NCBI GenBank assembly: GCA_039621445.1
Contig: CP154956.1
Coordinates: 18,499,428 to 18,563,427, forward strand
DNA length: 64,000 nucleotides
DNA from: Euglena gracilis
Lineage: Eukaryota > Euglenida > Euglenophyceae > Euglenales
Direction of reading: 5' to 3'
Part shown: positions 51,987 through 61,939 of the stretch, one piece after another
Layout of the letters: each line of letters opens with the position of its first letter
How positions within the stretch are numbered: the first letter of the stretch is position 1
Made by a program: the position numbers and the translations under genes
Notes under the pieces: model-generated
What the model was told of the DNA's origin: nothing
Database searches by the model: none
The model's input: only the letters and a program-made list of their open reading frames with translations

Positions 51987-52005
51987 CCAGGCGCAATTGC
52001 GCCTG
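51987..52005. repeat. GCGC palindrome, copy b
   Basis: CCAGGCGCAATTGCGCCTG, with an AATT centre instead of AAAT. Confidence 0.75.
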
Positions 52006-52316
52006 AACGCACTCTAAAAAGAGGCTAATTTGGTGGTCCCCCAAAAAGATGAAAAAAGGTAAAACAACATTCAAAACAAGCTCGGAGTATGCAGTCAGGA
52101 GTCTTGAATGCAAGCACTTACTTCACTGACTCAACAGACTATTTTGTGGAACGCCCCCGTACAGATTAATGCACATTAGCACCAAAAAATGATGTCATAT
52201 CTATCACATCGAAATTTGAAAAAGACAAGTGACGTTAAATATAATTCATATACATCAGATTAACTCCGAATTGACATTTCAAAAAAACGGGACGTAATTG
52301 TGGCTGACAAGAAAAC

Positions 52317-52339
52317 TCCAGGCGCAAATGCGCCTGGAT
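52317..52339. repeat. GCGC palindrome, copy c
   Basis: Full palindrome CCAGGCGCAAATGCGCCTGG with flanking T and A that extend the stem, followed by 'tc' as in copy i. Confidence 0.8.
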
Positions 52340-52380
52340 CTTCAGAGAAACGGCCCTTTTTTGCCTTACCCACACAACCA

Positions 52381-52402
52381 TCCAGGCGCAAATGCGCCTG
52401 GA
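52381..52402. repeat. GCGC palindrome, copy d
   Basis: Identical core to copy c, 42 bp further right. Confidence 0.8.
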
Positions 52403-52648
52403 CGGTTGCCAAAACAGTCAATTGTCAATTCATTATTGATGAAGAATTCATTTGTCAAGTTGTGAATGCCACCCTGTATGAACTGATTTTTGTATGTGAC
52501 CGCTTTTTCACTTCAGTGGTTGTGTGGCAGATGTTTGGAAACACATTGACCAAACTTAGACGGCCATAAGTGGACACTTTTTTCAAAAAGAAATTGATCA
52601 AAATTTTGGCCTAAAACGGGTTTTCTATAGGAACACTTTTGAAAAAAT

Positions 52649-52668
52649 TCCAGGGGCATTTGCGCCTA
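52649..52668. repeat. GCGC palindrome, copy e (degenerate)
   Basis: TCCAGGGGCATTTGCGCCTA: two substitutions in the arms and the centre in reverse orientation. Confidence 0.65.
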
Positions 52669-52724
52669 AACCCAATTTTAAAAATTGCCACAGAGAGCCA
52701 TCAAATTGTATCTTTTTCAAGGGT

Positions 52725-52750
52725 TCCAGGCGCAGGCGCAATTGTGCCTG
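52725..52750. repeat. GCGC palindrome, copy f (expanded)
   Basis: Left arm duplicated (ggcgcaggcgca) and right arm mutated (ttgtgcctg). Confidence 0.6.
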
Positions 52751-52938
52751 TAACCACCCAGAAACAGGCAAAAAAGGACCATAATTTCACCCCAGACAGT
52801 TTTTGTCTTTGAGCAAAACCAATTGGCAAATAATAAAATATTTTGGAGAATACACACAGTGTTCTATTGTTGTTTTGTCAAGGGGTGCTTCCGAATATGT
52901 TTTTCAAGGCATTTTTGGCATCATCAAAAAAGTACTTT

Positions 52939-52957
52939 AGGCGCATTTGCGCCTGGA
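52939..52957. repeat. GCGC palindrome, copy g
   Basis: AGGCGCATTTGCGCCTGGA; left arm lacks the outer CC. Confidence 0.7.
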
Positions 52958-53318
52958 ACACCTCTCAATACACCAAACAGTGGTGATGAAAGGCGAGAAT
53001 GTAAGCGAGAGACATCAACATTACTTTGCCAAGTGTGTCTCTTTTTATAAATATTTTTCGTTCATCAACATGCAAAGTTCATTCTTCGGCAAAGTCCTTC
53101 TACTCCGTGCGTGAGGTGCCTTTGCCAAGGTTTGTGGGTGAGTGCAGAAAAGTAACAGCAAGGGAAATAGTTGAATCAAAATTTTCAAGGGTAGTGTTTG
53201 TTCTTCTTTAAAGCTGCTGTGTTTTGTAGTTTCCATTTTGAAAATGCATTTTTTTGTGTTGCAATTTGGTGAATGACGTTTGGGAATGGTGCTCAAAAAC
53301 TGCGCCACCCTGTGTTGG

Positions 53319-53341
53319 TCCAGGCGCAATTGCGCCTGGAA
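53319..53341. repeat. GCGC palindrome, copy h
   Basis: CCAGGCGCAATTGCGCCTGG: a 20-base perfect self-complementary palindrome. Confidence 0.8.
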
Positions 53342-53999
53342 TTTCAAAAATGCAATATCTATCACATGTCTGAGAAGCGAAACTGGAAGTGGAGCCTGGA
53401 GAGTTTAAGATACAAGGATTGGAATCAAGTGTTTGTGTTATAAGTTTATGTTATCAAGATCAAGTTTTCAACTTCAAGTTACAAGTCAAGACCAACGGCA
53501 AGCGGAAGAAGATCTTGGGGCCAGTTTCGGGGCCAGTTTTGGGGCACTTCAGTTCCCAGGATTTGTTGGAATGGTGTCTTGAAAAAACCATTGTGAGGAC
53601 ATACCACAGACAAATGAAATGCTACAGATGCATGCAGATATGTCACTCACGTTTTCTTTTGGATATTTCTGTGACATCATTCTTGCAACATCTGACACAT
53701 TTCGCACATCACTTTTCAACTCAGGACATATGTCTTTTCCAAAATGAAACTTTTTCTAAAAACTTTTTCTGGGGATGACTCTTTCTTTTCAAGAAAAGTT
53801 TGTCGTTTTAATCCTTTCAGCCCCCCCCCCCCCAGCAATGTGAGTATTTTCCTTGGAAACGAATTGTTCACCCTCCGTTTTTAGGGACCTCGATGTTGAG
53901 AAATTAATTTGGCAGATTCCGTGGGTTCACTCCCAACAAAATTCTCAAAATACCAACTAAACGGAATCAAATATTCTCGGGACCCTGAATAGGAATGGG

Positions 54000-54205
54000 G
54001 GTGTTCCCCCCGCGTCCCCCCCGCGTCCCCCCCCGCGTCCCCCCCCGTCCCGGATTTTGGCCGGGCACGTTTTTTGATCGACCAAAGGAAAATTACATAC
54101 AAATTTAGGTGACGCCAAAGAAAACGTGTGGGAGTGGTTGGGCCACGGTTCCCCCCCGCGTCCCCCCCGCGTCCCCCCCCGCGTCCCCCCCCCGCGTCCC
54201 GAACC
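54000..54205. repeat. CCCCCCGCGTCC tandem tracts
   Basis: Two clusters (54,007-54,052 and 54,150-54,201) of 7-12 bp cccccgcgtcc units, inside the 51,661-54,948 insertion. Related tracts occur outside it. Confidence 0.7.
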
Positions 54206-54870
54206 ACCCCCAATGTATTTATTGTTCCCCAGGACGCGACACACCAGCAACGTTTTTTTTAGGGGGGGCAAGCAAGGGGAAACACCGCGGGAAGGATGTT
54301 TCGGTCCGAAAACTCACCTATCACTTCGGGGCCGGTAGCACCGTCTACGTATGGGCTGCGACACACTGTCGGTGTCGCGAAGCATGGTGCGGTGGCGCGT
54401 TGTTTGTCCCCGCGGGCCCCCGAGGGGGCGTGCTGTAAAACCCCGCGGTATTTGGCGTGGCGGTAATTACCCACCAGCGTTAATTGTCGGCCCCCGGTAT
54501 TGGCAAATGCCTTTGACCCATCAAAGGTTGCGTGGAAAATGATTTGTAACACATAGCAACATTAACCACCAAAAAACGTGCAATGAAAGCCAAAAAATTG
54601 TGAACATTGTTTTACACATCTCCCCAGTTTTGACCTGAGACCTGATGCAAGGATGAAGGTAAAGAGAACCCTATTTTTAGGACATTGTGGTTTTACGGTG
54701 AAAAATGCTTCAACCTAACAACATTACAATGCACTTCCTCCATATGCTCCTTCCAAGTTTATAGAAGCAATTCAACTGCTGCTGACTTTCATTCAAAACA
54801 GGTCCATACCCGATGTAGAACACTGAATCAAAATTCTCAAAAAGGGATGTATTTTTGGCTTACCAGGAAT

Positions 54871-54892
54871 TCCAGGCGCATTTGCGCCTGGA
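54871..54892. repeat. GCGC palindrome, copy i
   Basis: CCAGGCGCATTTGCGCCTGG plus flanking T/A, about 55 bp from the right end of the insertion, where a half copy (ccaggcgcaaatg) forms the terminus. Confidence 0.8.
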
Positions 54893-54953
54893 TCTTTTGA
54901 GAAATGCCCTTTTCTTGCCTTGTCCACGTGTTTCTCCAGGCGCAAATGCCAGG

Positions 54954-55100
54954 TGCTGGTGGCTGGTAAGTCCACTGGACAGCCCAGGACCGTAACCCCT
55001 AAGCCCTCAGTCCAAGGGACGAGCTGGACGTGGTCCTTGGAGGGTAGCAGGTGTGCTGCTGGCCCCCAGAGGACGCACTTGGCCAGGTTGATTCCTCTTT
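54954..55100 (-). pseudogene. Non-LTR reverse transcriptase, upstream fragment
   Basis: Minus-strand INLAKCVLWGP, then VQLVPWTEGLGVTVLGCPV and DLPATSTW. The 'NL.KC.lwgp...vpw..G..VLG.P' string is the thumb-side motif set of the same non-LTR family as 50,081-51,660, and the two halves are contiguous apart from the 3.29-kb insertion. Truncated on its right by hAT sequence, so the catalytic core is missing. Confidence 0.7.
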
Positions 55101-55135
55101 GATGGTGTCTTTGATGTATGTTTCTGTCTGTGGTC

Positions 55136-55233
55136 TGCATGGCCCCAACGTTCATTGAGGATCGCGACACGTTCTTCTTTCGTGACTGGAGCTGCCTGGC
55201 GTTCTTCATGGACCCGAACTACAGAGGTGCCCA
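55136..55233 (+). pseudogene. hAT transposase fragment (pre-dimerisation region)
   Basis: Reads FIEDRDTFFFRDWSCLAFFM and then DPNYRGAQ. 'lA.fmDP.y+g' matches the 'aaflDPryk' block found upstream of the dimerisation domain in hAT transposases. The N-terminal zinc finger and catalytic parts are absent. Probably one exon of the remnant completed at 55,382 and 57,764. Confidence 0.5.
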
Positions 55234-55381
55234 GTTGGGTCCTCAGCCAGGCACTTCCACATCGTCATCCCCACTCTCCTGATTGACCAACAATTTTTAT
55301 TTGACCCCCCCCTTAATTGAGCATTTGGGTCCGGGAAAATTTTTGACCCCCCTTATTTGACCCCAGTTCTCCGTTGTCCTG

Positions 55382-55576
55382 TTGGGGGAACCTGTGCCTG
55401 ACGGTTGCGGGACACTTTTGGCCTTCTTCCATGCAACGGCCTGGAAGACCGTCATGGGCGACGCCGAAGCGCCCACTGCTGACGAGATATGCGACTATTT
55501 GAAGCTGGACGGAGTTTACTCTGTACCACCTGAAATGCAGACCAGGGGCTTTCAGTTCAGCCTCAGCCGTAAACTT
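55382..55576 (+). pseudogene. hAT transposase fragment (middle)
   Basis: Reads TLLAFFHATAWKTVMGDAEA, then PTADEICDYLKLDGVYSVPP and EMQTRGFQFSLS, followed by a candidate donor CAGCC|GTAAAC. Position and residues fit the helical segment before a hAT dimerisation domain. The donor neighbourhood 'cagcctcagccgtaaac' is copied several times downstream. Confidence 0.5.
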
Positions 55577-56929
55577 TACCCCCCCCCCCAGCGGTGTCGG
55601 AACAATTTTTTCCCGGGGGGGGGCGAGGAACCGACAAAATTTGGAGCACATCCTTTTTTTCCCCGGCGCGAAGCGCCGAGGAAAATTTTTTTCATGGCAC
55701 AAACCAAAATGTATTTTTTTCTGTCCCCCTGGCCCCAAAGGGGCCGAGACGCTAACGCCTTTTTTGAAGTCCAATGCTCCAAAAGCTTGAGCTAGAAAGC
55801 GAAATCGCGAAATCATGGGTAGAACCCCTTTGGAAACCACCCAACTCAACCCAACTGTCGACTTCGCAACCAGGCAAAAATGGCCAAAAGTCACCAAAAA
55901 TGGCCATATACCCCCACCTTCGGTCAATTTTCCTCCGACTTGGGGTCCACCCCCCCCCCCCTGTCCAACGACCACCCTCCCCCCCAAGGGCCGGCGAAGG
56001 GCGACCAGGGATTTGAACGGGGGTCCAAAATTCAAAAGTCGGAAAACACATTTTTTTTTTTTTGCTTAAGGAGCGCCCTGATGAAATTTTTTTGCCCTTG
56101 AACCAATTTACACATGGCGCGAAGCGCCGAAGGAAAATTTTTAGCGTTTTTGGGTACCTGGAAAATGCGGGCCCGGGTCGGTCAAAAAAATGTTATTTCA
56201 TGGTACCCAGAATGGTGGTGCCCCCGCGTCCCCCCTCGCGTCCCCCCCCCCCCCCCCCCCCCGTGAAGAAGCCATTTTTTTCATTTTGCACAAAATCATT
56301 TTTTTTTTGTTGACCCGAAGAGTTTCCCCCAAACTCGGCTGGTCAAGAAAATGGAGGGAGGGGGACATATGGGGATATCAGTTTGTATTCAAACAGCCAA
56401 GGTGAAAGTGGTTTGTGGGGTCCCAAAAAACAAAAAGCACCAAAGAAGGGGAAAAAAAGTCGGTTTGTGGCCAAAAGCCAAACCGGACGCCGGGTTTTGG
56501 ACAAAACCGGCGTTCCTGACGCCGGGTTTTAGGACAGAACCGGCGTCCGGAAAACCCGTGGGGGGGGGGACGCCGGTTCTGTCCTGAACCCGGTGTCTCA
56601 AACGCCGGTTTAACCATAAAAGTGCCGTGGGGTTTTTTCAAGGATTTTTATTTCGGCTGCCAAAGGCGGCCGAGACGGTAATGGATTTTGCAATTTCATT
56701 CTCCAAAAATGTGCTTTTAACTGGCAAGGTGGCTGCCGAAGGCAGCCAAGACGGTAACGCCCTTTGAACCATTGAACATGGCATTACAAAGAAAAATATC
56801 ACATTCATGCTGCAAAAAAATTTTTTCTTTCCAAAATCCCGGGGGGGGCGGCCGCCCCCCCCGACCCCCCCTTGTGACACCTATGCCCCCCCCCCCCGGG
56901 GGGGTTGTACGACGTGGCGAGGGGGTCCG

Positions 56930-57110
56930 AATAGGGGGGGGGGAGGGGGGGAAATGGCGTGGCGAGGGGGTCGGCGACCAGGGGGGGGGAGGGGTGTACC
57001 ATGGTTTTCCAACAAAATTTTCGTTCAAAAAATCGCAAAAATCGCCGGTGGCGTGGCGAGGGGGTCCGGCTAGGGGGGGGGGGAGAGGGGGGGTAAATGG
57101 CGTGGCGAGG
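56930..57110. repeat. TGGCGTGGCGAGGGGGTC repeats
   Basis: 'ggcgtggcgagggggtc' occurs near 56,955 and 57,048, with variants at 56,914, 57,100 and 58,784, each followed by a G-run. Purpose unknown. Confidence 0.6.
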
Positions 57111-57139
57111 CCCTCGGAGAGGGGGGGGGGGGGGGGGGT

Positions 57140-57300
57140 ACCAACCCCCCCCACAGCCTCAGCCGTAAACTTCACAGACCCTCCCCCCCCCACAGCCTCA
57201 GCCGTAAACTTCACCCCCCCCCCACAGCCTCAGCCGTAAACTTCGCAGCCCCCCCCCCCTCAGCCTCAGCCGTAAACTTCACAGCCCCCCCCCCACAGCT
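57140..57300. repeat. Tandem CAGCCTCAGCCGTAAACTTC units
   Basis: Four copies of 'cagcctcagccgtaaacttc' separated by C-runs, plus related single copies at 55,559 and 57,736. Each unit has an intron acceptor-like 'cacag' before and a donor-like 'gtaaac' after an 8-base core. The unit is a copy of the splice-donor region of the hAT exon at 55,382. Confidence 0.75.
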
Positions 57301-57425
57301 GCTTGTGTGAAATTGGTCCAAAAAACATGCAGTCTGTAGCCTCCAGTTGTCTGCTAATATGTTTGCGACTTCTCACAAAATTTTTCACAATGCAAAAAAT
57401 ACAATTTGTACAACTTGTGTATCTG
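57300..57425. repeat. Dispersed 450-bp repeat, copy 3 (partial)
   Basis: 'gtgaaattggtccaaaa', 'agttgtctgcta' and 'caatgcaaaaaat' words correspond to the right part of 29,155-29,610. Confidence 0.5.
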
Positions 57426-57763
57426 CCCCGTATTGGATTACCACTGAAAATTTTACTGGTAATTACAAAAAGCCACCACTTGACCCCCCTCCTCCCCTGG
57501 CCCAGGTCCAAGGGTCCCCCTCAACCATAAAGAATACTCTCGTCCGGCACGGTATGCACAGGTGGAAATCACGTGCTCTCTTTGTTGATTTCGCTCAAAA
57601 GAACCCAAAAAATTCCAAAACTGGCATTTTTTGGCAGGGTTTTGGGGGTGAAATTTTGCACTGGTCAGCCCTGCTGGCAGACTCGGGGTCCACGAGGGTT
57701 TCCACTAACCAACTTTGATAGGCTGCTTCCCCCACAGCCTCAGCCGTAAACCCCCTGCTGCAG

Positions 57764-57898
57764 ACTGAGGGTCTGTCGGGATACAAGTGGTGGGGCCTCT
57801 ACAAGGACACCAACCTCAGTGCATTTGGCGCACTTCTGTGTGGTATACCGGCATCAGCAGCTACTGTTGAAAGAGTCTGGTCTGTGGTGGGCCATCAG
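57764..57898 (+). pseudogene. hAT transposase dimerisation-domain exon
   Basis: The acceptor is CTGCTGCAG and the donor is CAG|GTGGGT. Exactly 45 codons: TEGLSGYKWWGLYKDTNLSA, then FGALLCGIPASAATVERVWS and VVGHQ. 'WW', 'LlcgIPASAATVERVWS' is the conserved hAT C-terminal dimerisation signature. hAT transposases cut and paste DNA with 8-bp target duplications, matching the non-autonomous elements elsewhere in the window. With the N-terminal half missing this copy cannot be active. Confidence 0.8.
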
Positions 57899-58355
57899 GT
57901 GGGTGATCGTGAATCGTTGGCAGGCCAGTCAAGGTGGCTCCTCCTTTTCCTGTTTTTTTTTTTTAGGGGTGGGGCTTTCTGCCAATGGTGATCAGCCCAA
58001 ACTGCTTGGACAAAGCAGCTCATGTATGACAATTTTTTAATGCGTGAGGTAGCCTTTGAAGTGCCTGGCAACAAAGTTGGAGAACCTGGTGCAAGAGGTT
58101 TTTATTCGCTTTAACTCCCGAGCTCTCCCCTCTGCTTTCCGTTTGTCGTTCTGAAGGTGTTTCTAAACACCTTCCAGTTGGATTTCCACTTTCACTGATA
58201 GTCGCCCAAACACATGGTTTTGCATTTCCATTTCTTCACTCCCAAAAAAAGGGGGGGCAGGCACAGGGGTTCTCCATTTTCGATTCCAGGGGTTCTCCAT
58301 TTTCCCCCCAAATACATTCCCAAGTCCCGAGCCTTTCCGAAAAAATCTTAAAGTA

Positions 58356-58568
58356 CCCTCACCCCCCTCAAAGTGGCCACCCTCTGGGCTTTGTGGGACC
58401 CCAAAATGGCCACTCTGGGAGGGGGGGGCACTTTGGGGGGGGGGGACAAATTTTGGCCTTTGCCGCTGAAGGAAAATGGCCACTTTGAGGGGGGTAAATA
58501 AAAATTTGCCAAAACTGTTTGGCCACTTTGAGGGAGGGGACACTTTGAGGGGGGGGGGGGGGTGAGGG
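58356..58568. mobile_element. 213-bp TIR MITE (CCCTCACCCCC ends), copy 2
   Basis: Tips CCCTCACCCCCCTCAAAGTG and its complement with TA on both sides (58,354-58,355 and 58,569-58,570). Collinear with 47,753-47,974. The TA duplication fits Tc1/mariner-type MITEs. Confidence 0.8.
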
Positions 58569-59208
58569 TAAAAGAAAAACTCGTCGCATGCACGAGGAAC
58601 GCAAATCTTCATTCCGTCATACTAAGGACGAGTGAAATTTTTGAAAAAATGCGTGAAATTATCAACGGCCGGCCATAAATTTCACGATGGAAAATTTATA
58701 CGAGCGAATTGAATGCCCAGTCTTGCCTTCCTATTCAGTCCCGGTTATTCGGGTTGCTGTTTTAACTTCAAAATGCAAGGTTTGGTGTGGCGAGGGGGTC
58801 CCGGATGGGGGGGAGGGGTGCGCGGGGGTTTGCCAAGAAAATTTTCTTTGGTGGGCCTGACATGGGGGTCATGGGGGGGTCATGGGGGAAGTATGCCACT
58901 TTGGAGGTAGTCGGGAGGCTGCATCCATCATGTTGCACCTCATCACGAGAAGGGCGGCACGCATCCGGAAATCGGTGATTTTCAGGTCAAAAAAGTGGCC
59001 ATTTTTGGCCATTTTGGGTCTTTTTGGGAATTTTGTTAGGATTATCTTGACCATCACATTTTTTGGGGTGCATTTTGGGCCATTTTTGAAAAGCCCAGAC
59101 ACTTGCCACTTGACTTGTACTTGGGGGGTGGGGCGGGACACGGGGGGGACACGGGGGGGGACAGGGGGGGGACACGGGGGAAACATGCCTCTTTTCGGGA
59201 CCTTCTGG

Positions 59209-59941
59209 CAAGGTTGGGCAATTAACCGTTATTATTGGGGTCAAGCGATTAACCATGGTTAACTGGGGGTCAACAAGCGATTAACCAATTTTCGATTAAC
59301 TGTGCCTTTCCCTCGATTAATCTCGATTAACCGCCACAAAAAAATTCAAAGTATCCCTACCCTTGAGTATGCGCTCATGTTTGTGTGAATGAATTTACAC
59401 GCACTTGCCTATCTGACCCATTAGACTCGGCAACGGAGATCAGTGTGGTTTTCATTTTTTTTGTTTGTTTGGCTCATGATCCATCCAATGAATGAGAGTC
59501 TAAGCTCTGGTTTGGGGATGATGTTTTCAGGCACCAATTTGGCAAGGTGCACAACACTCAACGGAGCAATCACTAAGGTGATTGCGCAAATCATTGGGGT
59601 GACAGCTTCTTTCATCTGATGACAATTACCACCCCTCCTCCGAAGGGTTTTGTTCGGTGTTGTGGTTGAAAATTGCCTCTTTCCCAAAAGGGAACTTCAA
59701 TTACCCACACAACGAGGTCCCCCACCCGGTGTCTACCGGTAAGTCCCCAAAGGGTAGAGAAATGTTCCCAAACCCAAGACATCTTTGATTTATGCAAAAA
59801 AAAAAGTCGATTAACTGGGGGGGGGCACAAGCGATTAACCGTTTTTCGATTAACCATGGTTAATTGTCCCCCCCACAAACGATCGATTAACTGGGGGGGT
59901 CACAAGCGATTAACCGTTTTTCGATTAACCATCCAACCCTG
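59209..59941. mobile_element. Non-autonomous hAT-type element, TSD CCTTCTGG
   Basis: Tips CAAGGTTGGGCAATTAACCG and GGTTAATCG...CCAACCCTG, imperfect inverted repeats, flanked by an exact CCTTCTGG duplication (59,201-59,208 and 59,942-59,949). The 'gcgattaacc(a/g)' word is repeated many times just inside both ends, as expected for subterminal transposase sites. No transposase. A relic tip of the same family is at 44,351. Confidence 0.8.
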
Positions 59942-60381
59942 CCTTCTGGGACGAAATTTGCAACTTTTTGAGGGACCAAAAATTCATTTCACATTGACCC
60001 CGAGCCAAGCTCCAGGCCAGGCTAGGTGAAAAAAAAAGGGATTGTGGGTGGGGGAAAGTCAAATGGCCTTGAGAATCCATGAAAAACCGTGGAAAATGAT
60101 GCCAAACAGCTAAAAATTCATGCTGTATGTTGCCTTGGCCGCCTTCTAGGGACCCCCCTGAAGTGCGGGGGGACACGGGGGGGGACACGGGGGGGGGGGG
60201 ACACGGGGATCACACCCCCTTGAACTGCACCAGGGACTTCAACTAGACCAGTACTTGTAAATTGAACCCCTCCAGGGGCTTTCATTTCTCGGCCATGTGA
60301 TATGTCGAAAAAAAAATGGACACTCAGAGAGAAAGAAAAATAGCATTAGGAATCACCAAAGGTACCAACTTTGCGGGGGAT

Positions 60382-60944
60382 TACCATGCCCCCCCCCCTT
60401 ACCATCCCCCCCCCCATTATGTACCCCCCCCCATTATGTACCCCCTGGGGGGGAGGTACATAATGGGGGGGGGATGGTAGCTCACCGTTATAACACTTTT
60501 TCTAAATAATTTCCCAAAAAAGTGCTCAAAAATCGACGTTTTTGGGACGTTTTCAAAAAGTGATATTTGGCAAATGTGCTGAAAATTGACCATTTTTTGT
60601 GAACATCCATAAAGTTGCCAAAAATGACCCCTTTTGGGCTGTTCGGTCGGGTCTGGGAATGGGACCTGGGTACCCCCCCCCATTGTGTACCTCCCCCCCA
60701 TTGTGTACCTCCCCCCCAATTTCGGCCTCCCGGGGGGAGGTACATAATGGGGGGGGGATGGTATGTACCTCCCCCCGGGAGGCCAAAACCGGGCAGGAGG
60801 TACATAATGGGGGGGAGGTACACAATGGGGGGGGCAAGTTTTTCTTTGGCGGGACATGGGAGAAGGTGGTGCTACCCCCCCCTACCTCCCCCCCCCAGGG
60901 GGTACACAATGGGGGGGGGGGTACACAATGGGGGGGGCATGGTA
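60382..60944. mobile_element. TIR element with TACCATGCCCCCCCC ends
   Basis: Ends TACCATGCCCCCCCC and GGGGGGGCATGGTA. The interior is dominated by inverted 'cccccattatgtacc'/'ggtacataatggggg' and 'cattgtgtacc' words. Target duplication not evident. The tip is shared with 36,734-37,690. Confidence 0.6.
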
Positions 60945-61269
60945 TTACGCGGGGTTTTATTGCGCGGCTCTGCCGTGTCCGAGGGGTTTAATTAATTTAA
61001 TAAAACCCCTCGGAAAAAGGGAGCGCGAGTATTAGTGTTCCATAGAATTTGGCGCATGTCTGTATGAGGGAGACCCGTTCTGCATTGAAGGCAATTTTCT
61101 CCAGTTTGTGCTATTTGGCTGGCCAAGGCATTCCACTTAACGCACCTCATCGAAGACCATGATCCACCTCAAAAGGAGGTTTGGTGGGGGTGGTGAAGTT
61201 CACATGACATGGAAAAATCCCCAAATTTTTTGAAATCAGGAAAAAAAGGTGCTTTGATGTGATGGGTTT

Positions 61270-61694
61270 TACCTTTTCTGTGATGAATGATGAAGTGTCG
61301 TTGCATTTAATTCGCCATCATAATCCAAGGGAATCCAACTTCGAACAACTTCTTGAGTTGCGGAAGGATGACGCCCCCGCTCTTGCATCATGGTTGGCAG
61401 CAGACCACAAGAAAATGGGCTTCTCCTGACATCCAAAATGAAGTTTTTCTGATGTTCGCAGATGCTATCTTGCGCAAAAAACTAGAGTATGTGCGAAGCT
61501 GCAAACATTTCGGGGTGATCATGGACGAAACAAGTGATATTTCAGTTCGAGAACAACTGTCATTTAGTTTGCGTGTTGTTGATGGCGATTTGCATGCGGA
61601 TGAACTTTGGTTTGGCTTCTGTGAAGTGCACGACGTGAGTTCTTCGTCATTGTTCAATGTGTTGAAGGACAGAAGGACATTCTTGCAGATTTGA
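61270..61694 (+). pseudogene. DUF4371 (hAT-like) transposase fragment, frameshifted
   Basis: One frame gives HHNPRESNFEQLLELRKDDA and PALASWLAADHKK and then stops. The next frame continues WASPDIQNEVFLMFADAILR, SCKHFGVIMDETSDISVREQ and LSFSLRVVDGDLHADELWFG. 'lSPdIQNE...DEtsDiS..EQLsf.lRvvd' is the conserved core of DUF4371, found in domesticated and active hAT-family transposases. A one-base frameshift near 61,420 and missing flanks make it a pseudogene. Confidence 0.75.
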
Positions 61695-61939
61695 TCTTGA
61701 CATCAAAAATTGTCGAGGTCAAGGATATGATGGTGAAGGTGACATGGCTGGGAAATTCAATGGATTGCAGGCCCTGGTGATGTCAGAAGAAAAGAACTTT
61801 TCGCCCCATTTCGAGGGGGGTAGATTTGGGCTGGGGGGGGGGGTTTGTGGGCAGACCCTAGGGTCGCCAAAGGTCGCCATGGTCGCCAAAGGTCGTGGGC
61901 AGGTCGATGTCAAAAAATGCGCTCCACGGCAAATTAGCG

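Larger units (their letters stand above)
51661..54948. mobile_element. 3.29-kb insertion studded with GCGC palindromes
   Basis: The insertion splits the reverse transcriptase frame exactly. Removing it with one copy of the flanking CCAGG (51,656-51,660 and 54,949-54,953) brings VDLPATST on one side into frame with WVAAAWTQ on the other. It contains about nine palindromes of the type CCAGGCGCAAATGCGCCTGG, with half-copies near both ends. The left end is CTTAGACGGCCGTAACTAG, and a close copy of that 5' sequence recurs at 52,555. No terminal inverted repeats, no transposase recognised. A 129-codon plus-strand frame (53,389-53,778) resembles nothing I know. Superfamily unknown. Confidence 0.7.

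Noticed and set aside
53389-53778. 129-codon plus-strand frame as the transposase of the palindrome-rich insertion
   Set aside because: No catalytic motif or family resemblance can be seen; AT-rich sequence of this length gives such frames by chance.
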